DNA of 47,446 bases from CALREJ01 sp035547395 (GTDB taxonomy: Bacteria > Patescibacteriota > Gracilibacteria > Peribacterales > Peribacteraceae): NCBI GenBank assembly GCA_035547395.1, contig DASZVA010000001.1, positions 1 to 47,446 on the forward strand, given 5' to 3'. The notes under the pieces are model-generated. The model was given only the letters and a program-made list of their open reading frames with translations, was not told the origin of the DNA and did no database searches. Below are positions 27,022-34,985 of this stretch, piece by piece (the stretch's first letter is position 1; each line of letters starts with the position of its first letter). The translations under genes and the position numbers were made by a program.

Positions 27022-27097
27022 CCGATGGGGCCGAGGGGACCGACGGAACCGAGGTGATTTTTAACATGCGTCACTTTGGTCCCCTTGGTGCCATCGG
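27022..27097. repeat. Imperfect long hairpin between pyrH and frr
   Basis: The left arm (CCGATGG ... AGGGGACC ... GAGGTGA) and right arm (TCACTTT ... GGTCCCCTT ... CCATCGG) pair through blocks of 7 and 8 perfect base pairs plus a third partial block. It could attenuate or process the pyrH-frr transcript; a TTTTT run sits in the loop. Confidence 0.6.
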
Positions 27098-27156
27098 TTT
27101 CATTACTACTGTTCCATCTTTCTGAATACCTCCTGCTTTGCTACTATCTTTCCACT

Positions 27157-27699
27157 ATGGCCGACCAACGCATCACATCGTTTCATTCGGACGCCGAGAA
27201 GGCGATCCATTTTCTGCAGGGAGAATACGGCAAGCTGCAAACCGGCCGCGCGAACGCGTCGCTCATCGAGCACATCGACGTCGACGCGTACGGTCAGAAG
27301 ATGAACATGAAGTCGGTCGCCGGCATCAGCATCCAAGACGCGCGGACGATCGTGATTCAGCCATGGGACAGGGGAGTGCTCGCATCGATCGAGAAGGCGA
27401 TTCAGATATCGAACATCGGCGTGAATCCGGTGAACGACGGCACGGTGATTCGTTTGAATCTTCCCGCCATGACCGAAGAAAGACGTATGGAGCTCAAGAA
27501 GCTCGTGCACAAACTCGCCGAAGACGCGCGCATTTCCATCCGCCAGGTGAGACAAAAGGCGCAGGACAGTATCAAGCAGGAGCCCAACGAAACGTTAAAA
27601 AATTCTCTGACCGCGGAGTTGCAGAAAGAAGTCGATAAGGCTAATGAGAGAATCGACGAAATCCGCACGCACAAGGAAGAGGAGGTTATGAAAATTTAA
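27157..27699 (+). CDS. frr: Ribosome recycling factor
   Basis: A 180-residue protein, normal length for RRF, which splits the post-termination ribosome with EF-G. Recognisable parts: ELQ-like helix AIHFLQGEYGKLQTGRANASL, YGQKMNMKSVAGISIQDARTIVIQPWD, IEKAIQISNIGVNPVNDGTVIRLNLP, and LTEERR-type MTEERRMELKKLVHKLAEDARISIRQVR. The ATG at 27157 is chosen because the family begins only about ten residues before the conserved helix; a longer frame to 27076 is rejected. Confidence 0.97.
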   Translation: MADQRITSFHSDAEKAIHFLQGEYGKLQTGRANASLIEHIDVDAYGQKMNMKSVAGISIQDARTIVIQPWDRGVLASIEKAIQISNIGVNPVNDGTVIRLNLPAMTEERRMELKKLVHKLAEDARISIRQVRQKAQDSIKQEPNETLKNSLTAELQKEVDKANERIDEIRTHKEEEVMKI

Positions 27700-27721
27700 A
27701 ATTGAGAATTGATAATTGAAA

Positions 27722-28180
27722 ATGAAAAACAGGAATATTCGTTTTTTGGCCCACAACGTCCGCTCGCTGTGGAACGTCGGATCGTTTTTCCGCACGAGTG
27801 ATGCAATGGGTGTGGAGAAAATTTACCTCACTGGCTACACGGGCGTCCCGCCGCGCAGGGAAATTACGAAAGTGGCGATCGGTGCGGAAGAATTCGTCGA
27901 GTGGGAGCAGTTTCAGGATCCGTTGGAAATTCTCCGAAAACTGAAGGACGACGGATGGCAATTGGTCGCACTTGAACTCACCAAGGATGCCGTTGATATC
28001 AAGGATTACAAACCGACGGATCGCGTGTGTCTGATCGTCGGACATGAACTTACGGGCGTACCCGATGACATTCTCGCGCTCTGCGATGACGTCGTCTTCA
28101 TTCCCATGCTCGGCAAAAAAGAATCGCTCAACGTCGCGGTGGCCGCGGGCATCGCATTGCACCGGCTGCGCAGTGCATAA
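27722..28180 (+). CDS. TrmH/SpoU-family RNA methyltransferase
   Basis: A 152-residue protein of the SPOUT class, close to the minimal size for the catalytic domain. The three motifs are present: HNVRSLWNVGSFFRTSDAMG with the conserved Asn and Arg, LIVGHELTGVP, and IPMLGKKESLNVAVAAGIAL, which form the knotted SAM site. It lacks an N-terminal substrate-binding domain, so the target (2'-O-ribose in tRNA or rRNA) is not predictable. The ATG at 27722 is used, though a TTG lies 6 nt upstream. It follows frr by 22 nt. Confidence 0.92.
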   Translation: MKNRNIRFLAHNVRSLWNVGSFFRTSDAMGVEKIYLTGYTGVPPRREITKVAIGAEEFVEWEQFQDPLEILRKLKDDGWQLVALELTKDAVDIKDYKPTDRVCLIVGHELTGVPDDILALCDDVVFIPMLGKKESLNVAVAAGIALHRLRSA

Positions 28181-28182
28181 AA

Positions 28183-28220
28183 AACGTGCCACCCTTTGTC
28201 TATGGTCAGGGTGACACGTT
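28183..28220 (-). terminator. Terminator between convergent genes
   Basis: A 13-bp stem with one mismatch (AACGTGCCACCCT with AGGGTGACACGTT). On the minus strand it is followed by a T-run, so it should mainly end the transcript of the 28241-29416 gene. It may also slow transcription from the plus side. Confidence 0.75.
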
Positions 28221-28240
28221 GGAAATCAATTCAGAAATAG

Positions 28241-29416
28241 TTATCGAATTTTCTGCACTCTCTCGTATTTCACTTTGATGAGAGCGCCGTACGCCGTGAG
28301 CACGAGCACCAGCACGAGCAGGAATCCGACAAACGGAATCAGCATAAGCATCTTGAGAACAAGATAGACGCCGAGTGATGCGAAGAATGTCTGGATGTAC
28401 GTCCACTTGTGGCGGTAGTAGCCTTCGATCCATTTTGCGAGGACGATACCCGTGAGCACCTTCGCAAACAGAATGCTGACGAGGTACATCGCGAGCAGTG
28501 CCAGCGCGACCGGGATGCCGATAACCGTCAGCATCAGAATGACAATGACGACCGGCGTGAGGACGAAGTAGAGGAGTCCGATAAAGAAGCTCATGGCCGG
28601 CTGCTTGGTGAGATATTTTGTCGTGTCGCGGAAGATCGTTTTGCTTGCCCACAAGATGAGCGCGATCGAGACGGCCGCCATCAGAATCATGATGATGCCG
28701 GCGAAGGTGATCGCTGCGAGGACCTGCGAGGGTGATGTCTGCGCCTGATTGAACGCGAGCGACGAGTCATAGATCGATCCTCCGGCTGCGACCTTGGGAA
28801 GAGACTGCACGCTGTCGGGAATCCAGTAGCGCAGTTTTCCGCCGATCTTCGCATCTGATCCGAACGTCATATTTTGGGCTGCGATTGCAGCGTTGCTGCC
28901 GATCGTGCCGTTGAGCGTCATCAGCTGTGATTGCAAATTTGCCGAACCGCGCACCGTGCCGTTGATGGTGGTCTGGCCGCCGCGCATCTGCAGGTCTCCC
29001 TGGATCGTTCCATCGATCGTCACCCGGCCGCCGAGAACGAGAACGCTGCCGCCGATAATCGCGTCTTTGCTGATATGGATCGTGCCGCCGAGAACGGTAA
29101 GGTTGCCGCCGACGATGTGATTCACATCGATGGTGCCGCCTGCGACGCGTACGTTGTGACGCACGTCACCGTCGACGACGATCGTGCCGCCGACTGCCTG
29201 CAGGTTGCCCTGCACGGTGCCATCGACCGTCACGCTGCCGCCGGCCATGTTGAGATCACCCGGTACGTCGTTTGTGATCGAGACCGTCTGGCCCGCCATG
29301 TACTGGTCACTGCCGACGTTGATCGAGGCGAAATGCGTTTCCGCTGCGTACGCCGCAACGGGAATGAAGGGAAGGATCGCGAGAGAAGCGATCCATAATC
29401 TTGATGATGGTTTCAT
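28241..29416 (-). CDS. Exported bactofilin-like domain fused to membrane helices
   Basis: A 391-residue protein. A signal peptide (SLAILPFIPVAAYAAE) is followed at about 35-190 by short beta repeats with Gly/Val/Thr periodicity (GDLNMAGGSVTVDGTVQGNL, GGNLTVLGGTIHISKDAIIG), the right-handed solenoid of polymer-forming bactofilins. From about residue 235 four or more transmembrane helices follow and the protein ends in a basic tail (KVKYERVQKIR). The solenoid would be outside the cell, unlike classical cytoplasmic bactofilins. A TATACT lies about 30 nt before the start. Probably involved in envelope organisation. Confidence 0.85.
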   Translation of the reverse strand: MKPSSRLWIASLAILPFIPVAAYAAETHFASINVGSDQYMAGQTVSITNDVPGDLNMAGGSVTVDGTVQGNLQAVGGTIVVDGDVRHNVRVAGGTIDVNHIVGGNLTVLGGTIHISKDAIIGGSVLVLGGRVTIDGTIQGDLQMRGGQTTINGTVRGSANLQSQLMTLNGTIGSNAAIAAQNMTFGSDAKIGGKLRYWIPDSVQSLPKVAAGGSIYDSSLAFNQAQTSPSQVLAAITFAGIIMILMAAVSIALILWASKTIFRDTTKYLTKQPAMSFFIGLLYFVLTPVVIVILMLTVIGIPVALALLAMYLVSILFAKVLTGIVLAKWIEGYYRHKWTYIQTFFASLGVYLVLKMLMLIPFVGFLLVLVLVLTAYGALIKVKYERVQKIR

Positions 29417-29526
29417 GAGAAGAGAGGAAAGTACTTTTGCAAAGTATACTCATCATTCTCACACTCACGAGTGCGCGACACCGAAAATTGCAGTCGGATA
29501 GTAGAATTTGATTTCCATGCGCAATA

Positions 29527-29655
29527 TTTTTTGTGTCATGCCGAGTGACTATTTCTTCGTGTACCTCGGTACTTTTTTGCGTAAGGAAAATTATGTATGA
29601 CGCAAAAAAACTCGGTATGACACGAAGAAATAGTTGTACCGAGGCACACAAAAAA
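29527..29655. repeat. Large palindrome with swapped internal modules
   Basis: Arms of 56 nt (29527-29582 and 29600-29655) flank a 17-nt centre. Each arm carries outer T/A-runs, ACTATTTCTTCGTGT and TTTTTTGCGT in matching order. The two 10-nt blocks CATGCCGAGT and ACCTCGGTAC occupy exchanged positions when the arms are compared. It abuts the priA stop codon and probably also terminates transcription. Confidence 0.85.
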
Positions 29656-31785
29656 TCATATACAATCCACCGGATCGATGTCCACGACGACGTTTATCAG
29701 ATCCAGTTTCGGAAGCAGCGTGCGCAAATGCAGACCGCGCAACAGAATATGCCACACACGTCCGCCGCCGAAGAGAGTCGGCGCGATCATCGCCTGTGCG
29801 GGCAGACGGTTGTCTTCGATGAGCCGCAGGATTGACGCATGCAGCATCTTCGCACGTTTCTCTGCGCCTTCGTCGCGCAGGATGAAACGGATCATCTGCG
29901 TCGCCGGCGGATACTTGAGCGTGTTTCTCAGTTTCAATTCCGCTTCGAGATAATCTTCGGTGCGATGCTGCGACGCAGCGATCACTTCCGCACTGTCAGG
30001 TCTGAAGGTTTGGATGATGACTTCACCGGGAATTTTTCTGCCGCTTCTGCCGGTGAGCTGCGTGAGGAGTTGAAAGACGCGTTCGCCCGCGCGGAAGTGG
30101 GGGAGAGATAAACCGACGTCCGCGACCATGACGGCTGCGAGCGTGATGCCGGGAAGATCCAAGCCTTTTACCACCGACTGCGTGCCGAGCAGAATGTCCG
30201 CCTGCCGCTCTTCCATTTTTTTGAGCAGCAATCGCATCTGTTCCGGATACTGCAGCGTGTCGCTGTCGGCTCTTAGCAGTCTCGCTTCCGGGAAGAGCGC
30301 AGCCAATGTGTCTTCCAGTTTCTGCGTGCCGGCGCCGACCGGGAACAAATCATGGTTGCCGCAGTACGGACACGCAGCGGGCAGCTCCGCTTCCACTCCG
30401 GAAAAGTGATCGAGCAGAAACGCCCTGCCGTGCGGATCGCGGTGCATGGTGAAGGGAAGCTGTGATTCGGGAGACGTGAGACGCCGTCTGCATTTCAGAC
30501 ACATGACGGCCGATGCCATGCCGCGTCTGTTGAGGAAGAGCACCGTCTGTTCTCCTTTCTTGAGTCGGTCTGCAATCGCATCGATGAGAGGTTTTGAAAA
30601 CGGATAGTGCTGACCGAATCGCACGTTCACCAGATCGATCACCTTCACGGTCGGGAGCGGGCGATTCATGTAGCGCTCCGGCAATCGCGCGATGTGATAT
30701 GTGCCTTCTTTTGCGCGCGACCAGGTCTCGAGTGACGGTGTTGCGGTACCGAGTACAAGCTTCGCGTTTGCAAATCGCGTGAGTGCTTCCGCCGTTTCGC
30801 GCGCGTGATAGCGCGGTGTTTGTTCATTTTTGTACGTCCATTCGTGTTCTTCATCGATGATCACGAGGCCGAGATTCTTGCACGGCGCAAAGAGTGCGGA
30901 GCGCGAACCGATCACGAGAGTCGCTTCGCCGTTCGCGATCCGCATCCATTCCAGTCTGCGCGATGACGGCGTGAGGCGGCTGTGCAGCACCGCGATGCGA
31001 TCGCGGTCGAACATTTCCTCGAATCGCTTGATCGAATGCTGCGTGAGGAGAATTTCGGGAACGAGCAGAATCGACTGCTTTCCCTGTGCAGCGACGTCTG
31101 CAATGAGTGATGCATACACTTCCGTCTTTCCGCTGCCGGTGACGCCGAAGAGAAGCGACGGCCGGGGATCCGCTTTCATCGATTCGTATGCTTCCTTTTG
31201 AATCGGCGTGAGCTCAGGCGCTTTCCCGAGCAGCACGTGATCATCCGCCGACGTTTTTTTGATCATGCTTCGCATTTCTTCACTGATACATCCGCGCGCG
31301 ACGAGCGTGCGCAATGTCTCTGCAGATGCGCCGGTATGCCGTCGCAATTCCTGTAACGGCATCCAGTCTTTTCCATTGAGATACTCGAGTACGATTTGCT
31401 GCTTTTTGCCGAGTTTTCCTGCTTCCTGCACATAGCGATAGCCGAGCACGTCCTTCGGCAGTAGCGTTCGCCATGGCGGCGGCGGCAGAAACGGCGTGAG
31501 GGCTTGGCGCAGCGAGCAGAAATAGTAATCGGACATCCACTGCAATGTTTTGAGATGTGCGTCGCTCAGCAGCGGCTCTTCGCTCAATACGCCCTCGATG
31601 CTCTTGATGGAAAATTCTTCGTCCTGTTTTTTTTCTTCGAGTGCGAGCACCAATCCCTCCATCGATTTTTTCCTGAGCGGAACGTTGACCAGGCTGCCGG
31701 GCTTCACCGTGAAGTCGGCCACGCTGTACGTGAGACCGTTTCCGATACCAGGGGAGCGAGAGTCGACGAGGACAATACTGCGCAT
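29656..31785 (-). CDS. priA: Primosomal helicase PriA with one zinc site reduced
   Basis: A 709-residue superfamily 2 helicase that restarts stalled replication forks. The start MRSIVLVDSRSPGIG at 31785 matches the family N-terminus; the longer TTG frame is rejected. Motifs: LLFGVTGSGKTEVY (Walker A), LVPEILLT, VIIDEEHEWTYK (DEEH), LGTATPS, and ILLGTQSVVKGLD ... QLTGRSGR. The Cys-rich insert normally has eight Cys. Here only VMCLKC and ACPYCG remain, and the inner pairs read SPES and DHFS. One zinc site is therefore lost while the spacing is preserved. Confidence 0.95.
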   Translation of the reverse strand: MRSIVLVDSRSPGIGNGLTYSVADFTVKPGSLVNVPLRKKSMEGLVLALEEKKQDEEFSIKSIEGVLSEEPLLSDAHLKTLQWMSDYYFCSLRQALTPFLPPPPWRTLLPKDVLGYRYVQEAGKLGKKQQIVLEYLNGKDWMPLQELRRHTGASAETLRTLVARGCISEEMRSMIKKTSADDHVLLGKAPELTPIQKEAYESMKADPRPSLLFGVTGSGKTEVYASLIADVAAQGKQSILLVPEILLTQHSIKRFEEMFDRDRIAVLHSRLTPSSRRLEWMRIANGEATLVIGSRSALFAPCKNLGLVIIDEEHEWTYKNEQTPRYHARETAEALTRFANAKLVLGTATPSLETWSRAKEGTYHIARLPERYMNRPLPTVKVIDLVNVRFGQHYPFSKPLIDAIADRLKKGEQTVLFLNRRGMASAVMCLKCRRRLTSPESQLPFTMHRDPHGRAFLLDHFSGVEAELPAACPYCGNHDLFPVGAGTQKLEDTLAALFPEARLLRADSDTLQYPEQMRLLLKKMEERQADILLGTQSVVKGLDLPGITLAAVMVADVGLSLPHFRAGERVFQLLTQLTGRSGRKIPGEVIIQTFRPDSAEVIAASQHRTEDYLEAELKLRNTLKYPPATQMIRFILRDEGAEKRAKMLHASILRLIEDNRLPAQAMIAPTLFGGGRVWHILLRGLHLRTLLPKLDLINVVVDIDPVDCI

Positions 31786-31870
31786 ACAAATGGTGGACGA
31801 TGGTACACTACAATGATCCAAATCACTTGGCAATAAAGGAAGAGGCAAATGTTATTCGTTTACGTTCAGT

Positions 31871-31977
31871 GTGTCATGGTGAGGTGCGATCCCGCTTTAG
31901 CGGGAGAGCCACGAACCATGACTTCCGGAAGTGTCGCACTTCGTGGCTTCGCTGCGCGAAGCACCTCAGTGTGACAC
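31871..31977. repeat. Multi-armed palindromic element, copy 2
   Basis: Same outer arms as the element at 7878 (GTGTCATGGTGAGGTGC ... GCACCTCAGTGTGACAC) and the same middle arm (AGCCACGAACCATG ... GTGTCGCACTTCGTGGC). The two side hairpins differ: TCCCGC-TTTA-GCGGGA and GCTTCGC-TGC-GCGAAGC. Both arms of each hairpin have changed together. It lies in the 315-nt gap between priA and tRNA-Pro, which holds no gene. Confidence 0.85.
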
Positions 31978-32029
31978 GGTTAAGCTGGCGAGTCCGGATA
32001 TTTCACGTACTATGTCCGCGGTCTCGGGA

Positions 32030-32048
32030 CCCTTCGACAGGCTCAGGG
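32030..32048. repeat. Short dispersed repeat word upstream of tRNA-Pro
   Basis: CCCTTCGACAGGCTCAGGG begins a region of related words (CAGGCTCCGCTCAG). Similar text, AGCCCTTCGGCTTCGCTCAG and GACAGGCTCCGACA, occurs in the repeat at 37220-37310. Looks like fragments of a dispersed repeat family; no function is evident. Confidence 0.45.
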
Positions 32049-32100
32049 CAGGCTCCGCTCAGTCGACAGGGCTAACCCTCGACTCTTCTTTCCACATCAT

Positions 32101-32160
<60 letters not shown>

Positions 32161-32177
<17 letters not shown>

Positions 32178-32517
32178 TTCGTCGCATCCTCAACGGATGC
32201 TCCTCATGGCGAGCCAGTATTTAAATACGATGTTTGTCGTCTATATTCTAAAATTGGCTGATAATTCATATTATGTGGGCTTCACAAATGATCTGCAGCG
32301 TAGATTACACGAACATGCTCTTGGAATCGCCTGTGAGCATACGAAGAAAATTCCGATGAAGGCATTGATGTGGTCGGAGAAACAGCCGGATCGTATTGCC
32401 GCAAGGAAGCGCGAAAAGGAAATCAAAGGGTGGCGTCGCGAAAAGAAAGAGCGATTATGGAAAAGTTTGAGCTTGTCCTGACGAGCTTGCGAGGAAGGAT
32501 CCCGCCGTCCCGACCAT
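32161..32517 (+). mobile_element. Candidate tRNA-Pro-associated GIY-YIG element
   Basis: An 18-bp direct repeat of the tRNA-Pro 3' end (32161-32178 and 32500-32517), extended to 23 bp with one mismatch, brackets a single gene for a GIY-YIG nuclease. The upstream GCGAG of the T stem is also kept in the second copy at the same distance, while the T loop is changed to GAAGGAT. The layout is that of an element that entered the tRNA 3' part and left the tRNA intact. No integrase or transposase is present. Naming it mobile is inference. Confidence 0.5.
32230..32481 (+). CDS. Small GIY-YIG nuclease
   Basis: An 83-residue protein consisting only of the GIY-YIG catalytic domain. VYI at 4-6 and YVG at 15-17 form the two-strand signature; Arg 24 and a Glu in RKREKEIKGWRR (about 62) match the catalytic Arg and Glu. 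It belongs with the short UPF0213/YhbQ-like group rather than UvrC. The ATG at 32230 begins at the domain edge and is 6 nt after TATTTA; in-frame ATGs at 32197 and 32206 are possible. The gene is enclosed by the tRNA-Pro gene and a second copy of its 3' end, so cleavage near the tRNA is a natural hypothesis. Confidence 0.88.
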   Translation: MFVVYILKLADNSYYVGFTNDLQRRLHEHALGIACEHTKKIPMKALMWSEKQPDRIAARKREKEIKGWRREKKERLWKSLSLS

Positions 32518-32553
32518 CCGTCTTCGTCCCGCTTGAGCGGGACTTCGCCGCGA
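32515..32553. repeat. Short hairpin repeat, copy A
   Basis: CATCCGTCTTCG, a hairpin TCCCGC-TTGA-GCGGGA, then CTTCGCCGCGA. A related copy is at 37884-37922 with the hairpin TTCCGC-ATAG-GCGGAA, again changed on both sides. It begins within the last bases of the duplicated tRNA-Pro end. Confidence 0.7.
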
Positions 32554-32585
32554 TTTTTTCTCAGTGAGACGAGAAGTACAGGGGA

Positions 32586-32834
32586 TTACAAATCTTTGTA
32601 GGTCTTCTCATTCCGTCGGCTAATGCGGCGGATTTCGGCTTTTTTTGTTTTCTTATCAATAACAAAGATAATTCGATATTGTCCTATACGAACACGGAAC
32701 ATTCCTTCCATGTTCTGCAGTGCTTTCACACCTGGAACTTTCGTGTGATCCCGCTTGATTTGTTCCATAAGAAGAAGCATCGCATCTCGCTCTTTGGCAT
32801 TCATGCGCCTTAGCAATTTAATGATTTTATCCAT
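32586..32834 (-). CDS. RelE/ParE-family toxin
   Basis: An 82-residue protein with the compact RelE fold pattern: two N-terminal helices (MDKIIKLLRRMNAKERDAML), then KALQNMEGMFRVRIGQYRIIFVID and a basic final strand AEIRRISRRN. The GxxRVRIGxYRIIF stretch is the typical core of RelE-type mRNA interferases and ParE toxins. It overlaps the upstream antitoxin gene by 8 nt, so the pair is translationally coupled. The region is AT-richer than surrounding housekeeping genes. Confidence 0.85.
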   Translation of the reverse strand: MDKIIKLLRRMNAKERDAMLLLMEQIKRDHTKVPGVKALQNMEGMFRVRIGQYRIIFVIDKKTKKAEIRRISRRNEKTYKDL

Positions 32835-33072
32835 GTTTCTTGATTTTCTTCAGCGCGCGAATGATTTCATCAGCACTCACACCTTTTCCGTCATTGTCGC
32901 GATCTGCATCAAAAAGAATTTCTTCTTGTATATCTTTTATATGCAACGGACGAATGATCAGTTTGTCATCATGCATTTCTATAAAATAGTTGTCGGTAGG
33001 GAAACGCCCTCTCCATTTCTTAGGGAGAGTGATCTGTCCGCGTTCCGTGCTTTTAATAACTTTCTGAGTCAT
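32827..33072 (-). CDS. SpoVT/AbrB-type antitoxin
   Basis: An 81-residue protein. The N-terminal half (VIKSTERGQITLPKKWRGRF ... IEMHDDKLIIRPL) is a swapped-hairpin AbrB DNA-binding domain, usually autoregulatory. The acidic helical C-terminus (DADRDNDGKGVSADEIIRAL) would neutralise the RelE-like toxin encoded next. Antitoxin-first order and overlap are typical of type II modules. AbrB antitoxins more often pair with PIN toxins, so an AbrB-RelE pair is somewhat less common. Confidence 0.85.
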   Translation of the reverse strand: MTQKVIKSTERGQITLPKKWRGRFPTDNYFIEMHDDKLIIRPLHIKDIQEEILFDADRDNDGKGVSADEIIRALKKIKKHG

Positions 33073-33131
33073 AAGAAATCATGAAAATACGTAAATAAGT
33101 ATATCGTACTTTTGTTTGCTTTGCAAACGTT

Positions 33132-34910
33132 TTATTCCTGAATAAACCCCTTCACCTGACTCTCCCAGAGCCTCGCATACATTCCTTTCTTCGCGAGGAG
33201 TTCATCGTGCGTGCCGTCTTCTATCACGATGCCTTTGTCGAGCACGATGATGCGATCCATCATGCGCAGCGTGGAGAGGCGGTGCGCGATGGCGAGGACG
33301 GTTTTGCCTTTCATGAGTTCCGTGAGCGCCTGCTGAATGAGATGTTCGGATTCGCTATCGAGCGCGCTGGTCGCTTCATCGAGCACGAGGATCGGCGCGT
33401 TTTTGAGGATCGCACGCGCAACGGCGATGCGCTGACGCTGGCCGCCGCTGAGTTTCACCCCGCGCTCGCCGACGAGCGTGTCGTAGCCGTCGGTGAGGCG
33501 CTCGATGAACGGATGCGCCTGTGCGAGCTCCGCCGCCCGCTGCACGTCTGCATCCGACGCATCCAATCTGCCGTAGCGGATGTTCTCGCGAATGCTGCGA
33601 TGGAAGAGCGATGTGTCCTGCGGCACGATCGCGATGTGATTGCGTAGACTCTTCTGCGTGAGCTCACCGATGTTCTGCCCGTCGATGAGGATCTCTCCGC
33701 TCTGAATGTCGTACTGGCGGAGCAGAATGGAGGTGAGCGACGTCTTGCCCGCGCCGCTGTGCCCGACGAGCCCCACTTTCTGTCCGGCAGGAATGTCGAG
33801 CGTGAAATCATGAAAGACCGGCTGTGTGCCGTAAGAGAATTCCACGTGGCGGAATTCCACCGATCCCTGCTGCATCGAGAGATGCGCCGCGCTCGGACGA
33901 TCGACGATCTCGTGCGGCTGAAGCAGTTCCTGAAGTCCTTCCGTCGCCTGGCCGAAGCTGTCCATGAACTGGTTCATCTGGTTGCCGATGAAAAATATCT
34001 GACGGATCATCTGAATCATGAGCGAGATGATCATGGCGACGTCGCCCACGGTGATCTGATGGCGCTGCAGCATGACGACCGCGAGTGCGAGCATTCCACC
34101 GACGAAGATCATCTGCAGCACGTTGCCGGAGACGAGGATCCATTCGGACAAAAACCAGTTCTTGAGCGCCGACGCGCGGAAATTTTTGAGGTACGAACCG
34201 AGGTGTTCGATTTCGTATTCCTGATGCGCGCTCTGCTGCACTGCGGAAATATTCGTCGCGCTATCGACCATCGCGCCGCGCAGCTCGGACGTATGCAGCG
34301 CGAGCGCGACGGAGTATTTGCGTTTCCACGCGACGAGCGTGACGTTCACGATCAGATACAAGAACGACCACAGCAGAAGCAGGCCCGAGAACAGGGGGCT
34401 CGCGAGTGCGGCGGTGTACAGGCCGACGCCGAGGATGATGACAAGCGGCAGAAACTGCCACAGAAGATTCTGAAAGATATTCGCGATGCCCTCCGCGACG
34501 TTGCTGATTTTATTCGTGAGCGCTCCCGCGAAGCGGTTGCTGAAGTACCGCGCGCTGTGATGCGTGAGGTAGGAGAAGAGTACATTGTAACTGTGCACGC
34601 GCGTTTTGGTGATCCATTGCATGCCGCAAAATCCGCTGCACCTCCACAGAAAACCACCGAGCGAAAAGACGGCCGTGTACAGAATCGCCCAGTACCACAC
34701 GGATCCGAAGTCCGCGTTCGCGACGGTCGACGCCGACGTCATCGCGTCGACGAGTTTCTTCAGAATCACGTTGGTGAGTCCGTCGAGCGTGCTGGCGCTG
34801 ATGACCGAAAAGGCCGCGCCCGCCATCCACGGCCAGAACGGTTTGGTGGCAAAAAGGCCGAAGGAAAGCGGTTTATTGGGGATCGGGGAATCCATATGAG
34901 CGGACATCAT
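33132..34910 (-). CDS. ABC exporter with fused membrane and ATPase domains
   Basis: About 592 residues from the ATG at 34910; 34907 or 34895 are alternatives. The N-terminal half has six hydrophobic helices of a type I exporter. The C-terminal ATPase has Walker A GHSGAGKTSL, the Q-loop VPQDTSLFHRSIREN, the signature LSGGQRQRIAVARA, Walker B ILVLDEATSALD and the switch His in AIAHRLSTLR. It works as a dimer. The substrate (lipid, peptide or drug) cannot be told from sequence. No partner gene is adjacent, fitting a homodimer. Confidence 0.93.
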   Translation of the reverse strand: MMSAHMDSPIPNKPLSFGLFATKPFWPWMAGAAFSVISASTLDGLTNVILKKLVDAMTSASTVANADFGSVWYWAILYTAVFSLGGFLWRCSGFCGMQWITKTRVHSYNVLFSYLTHHSARYFSNRFAGALTNKISNVAEGIANIFQNLLWQFLPLVIILGVGLYTAALASPLFSGLLLLWSFLYLIVNVTLVAWKRKYSVALALHTSELRGAMVDSATNISAVQQSAHQEYEIEHLGSYLKNFRASALKNWFLSEWILVSGNVLQMIFVGGMLALAVVMLQRHQITVGDVAMIISLMIQMIRQIFFIGNQMNQFMDSFGQATEGLQELLQPHEIVDRPSAAHLSMQQGSVEFRHVEFSYGTQPVFHDFTLDIPAGQKVGLVGHSGAGKTSLTSILLRQYDIQSGEILIDGQNIGELTQKSLRNHIAIVPQDTSLFHRSIRENIRYGRLDASDADVQRAAELAQAHPFIERLTDGYDTLVGERGVKLSGGQRQRIAVARAILKNAPILVLDEATSALDSESEHLIQQALTELMKGKTVLAIAHRLSTLRMMDRIIVLDKGIVIEDGTHDELLAKKGMYARLWESQVKGFIQE

Positions 34911-34985
34911 AGCGAAAAAAGTCGGCTTGTCCCGCAACAAATCCGGTTTTATTACGCCTCGTGATCCTTGCTACAGTGCGGTGTG

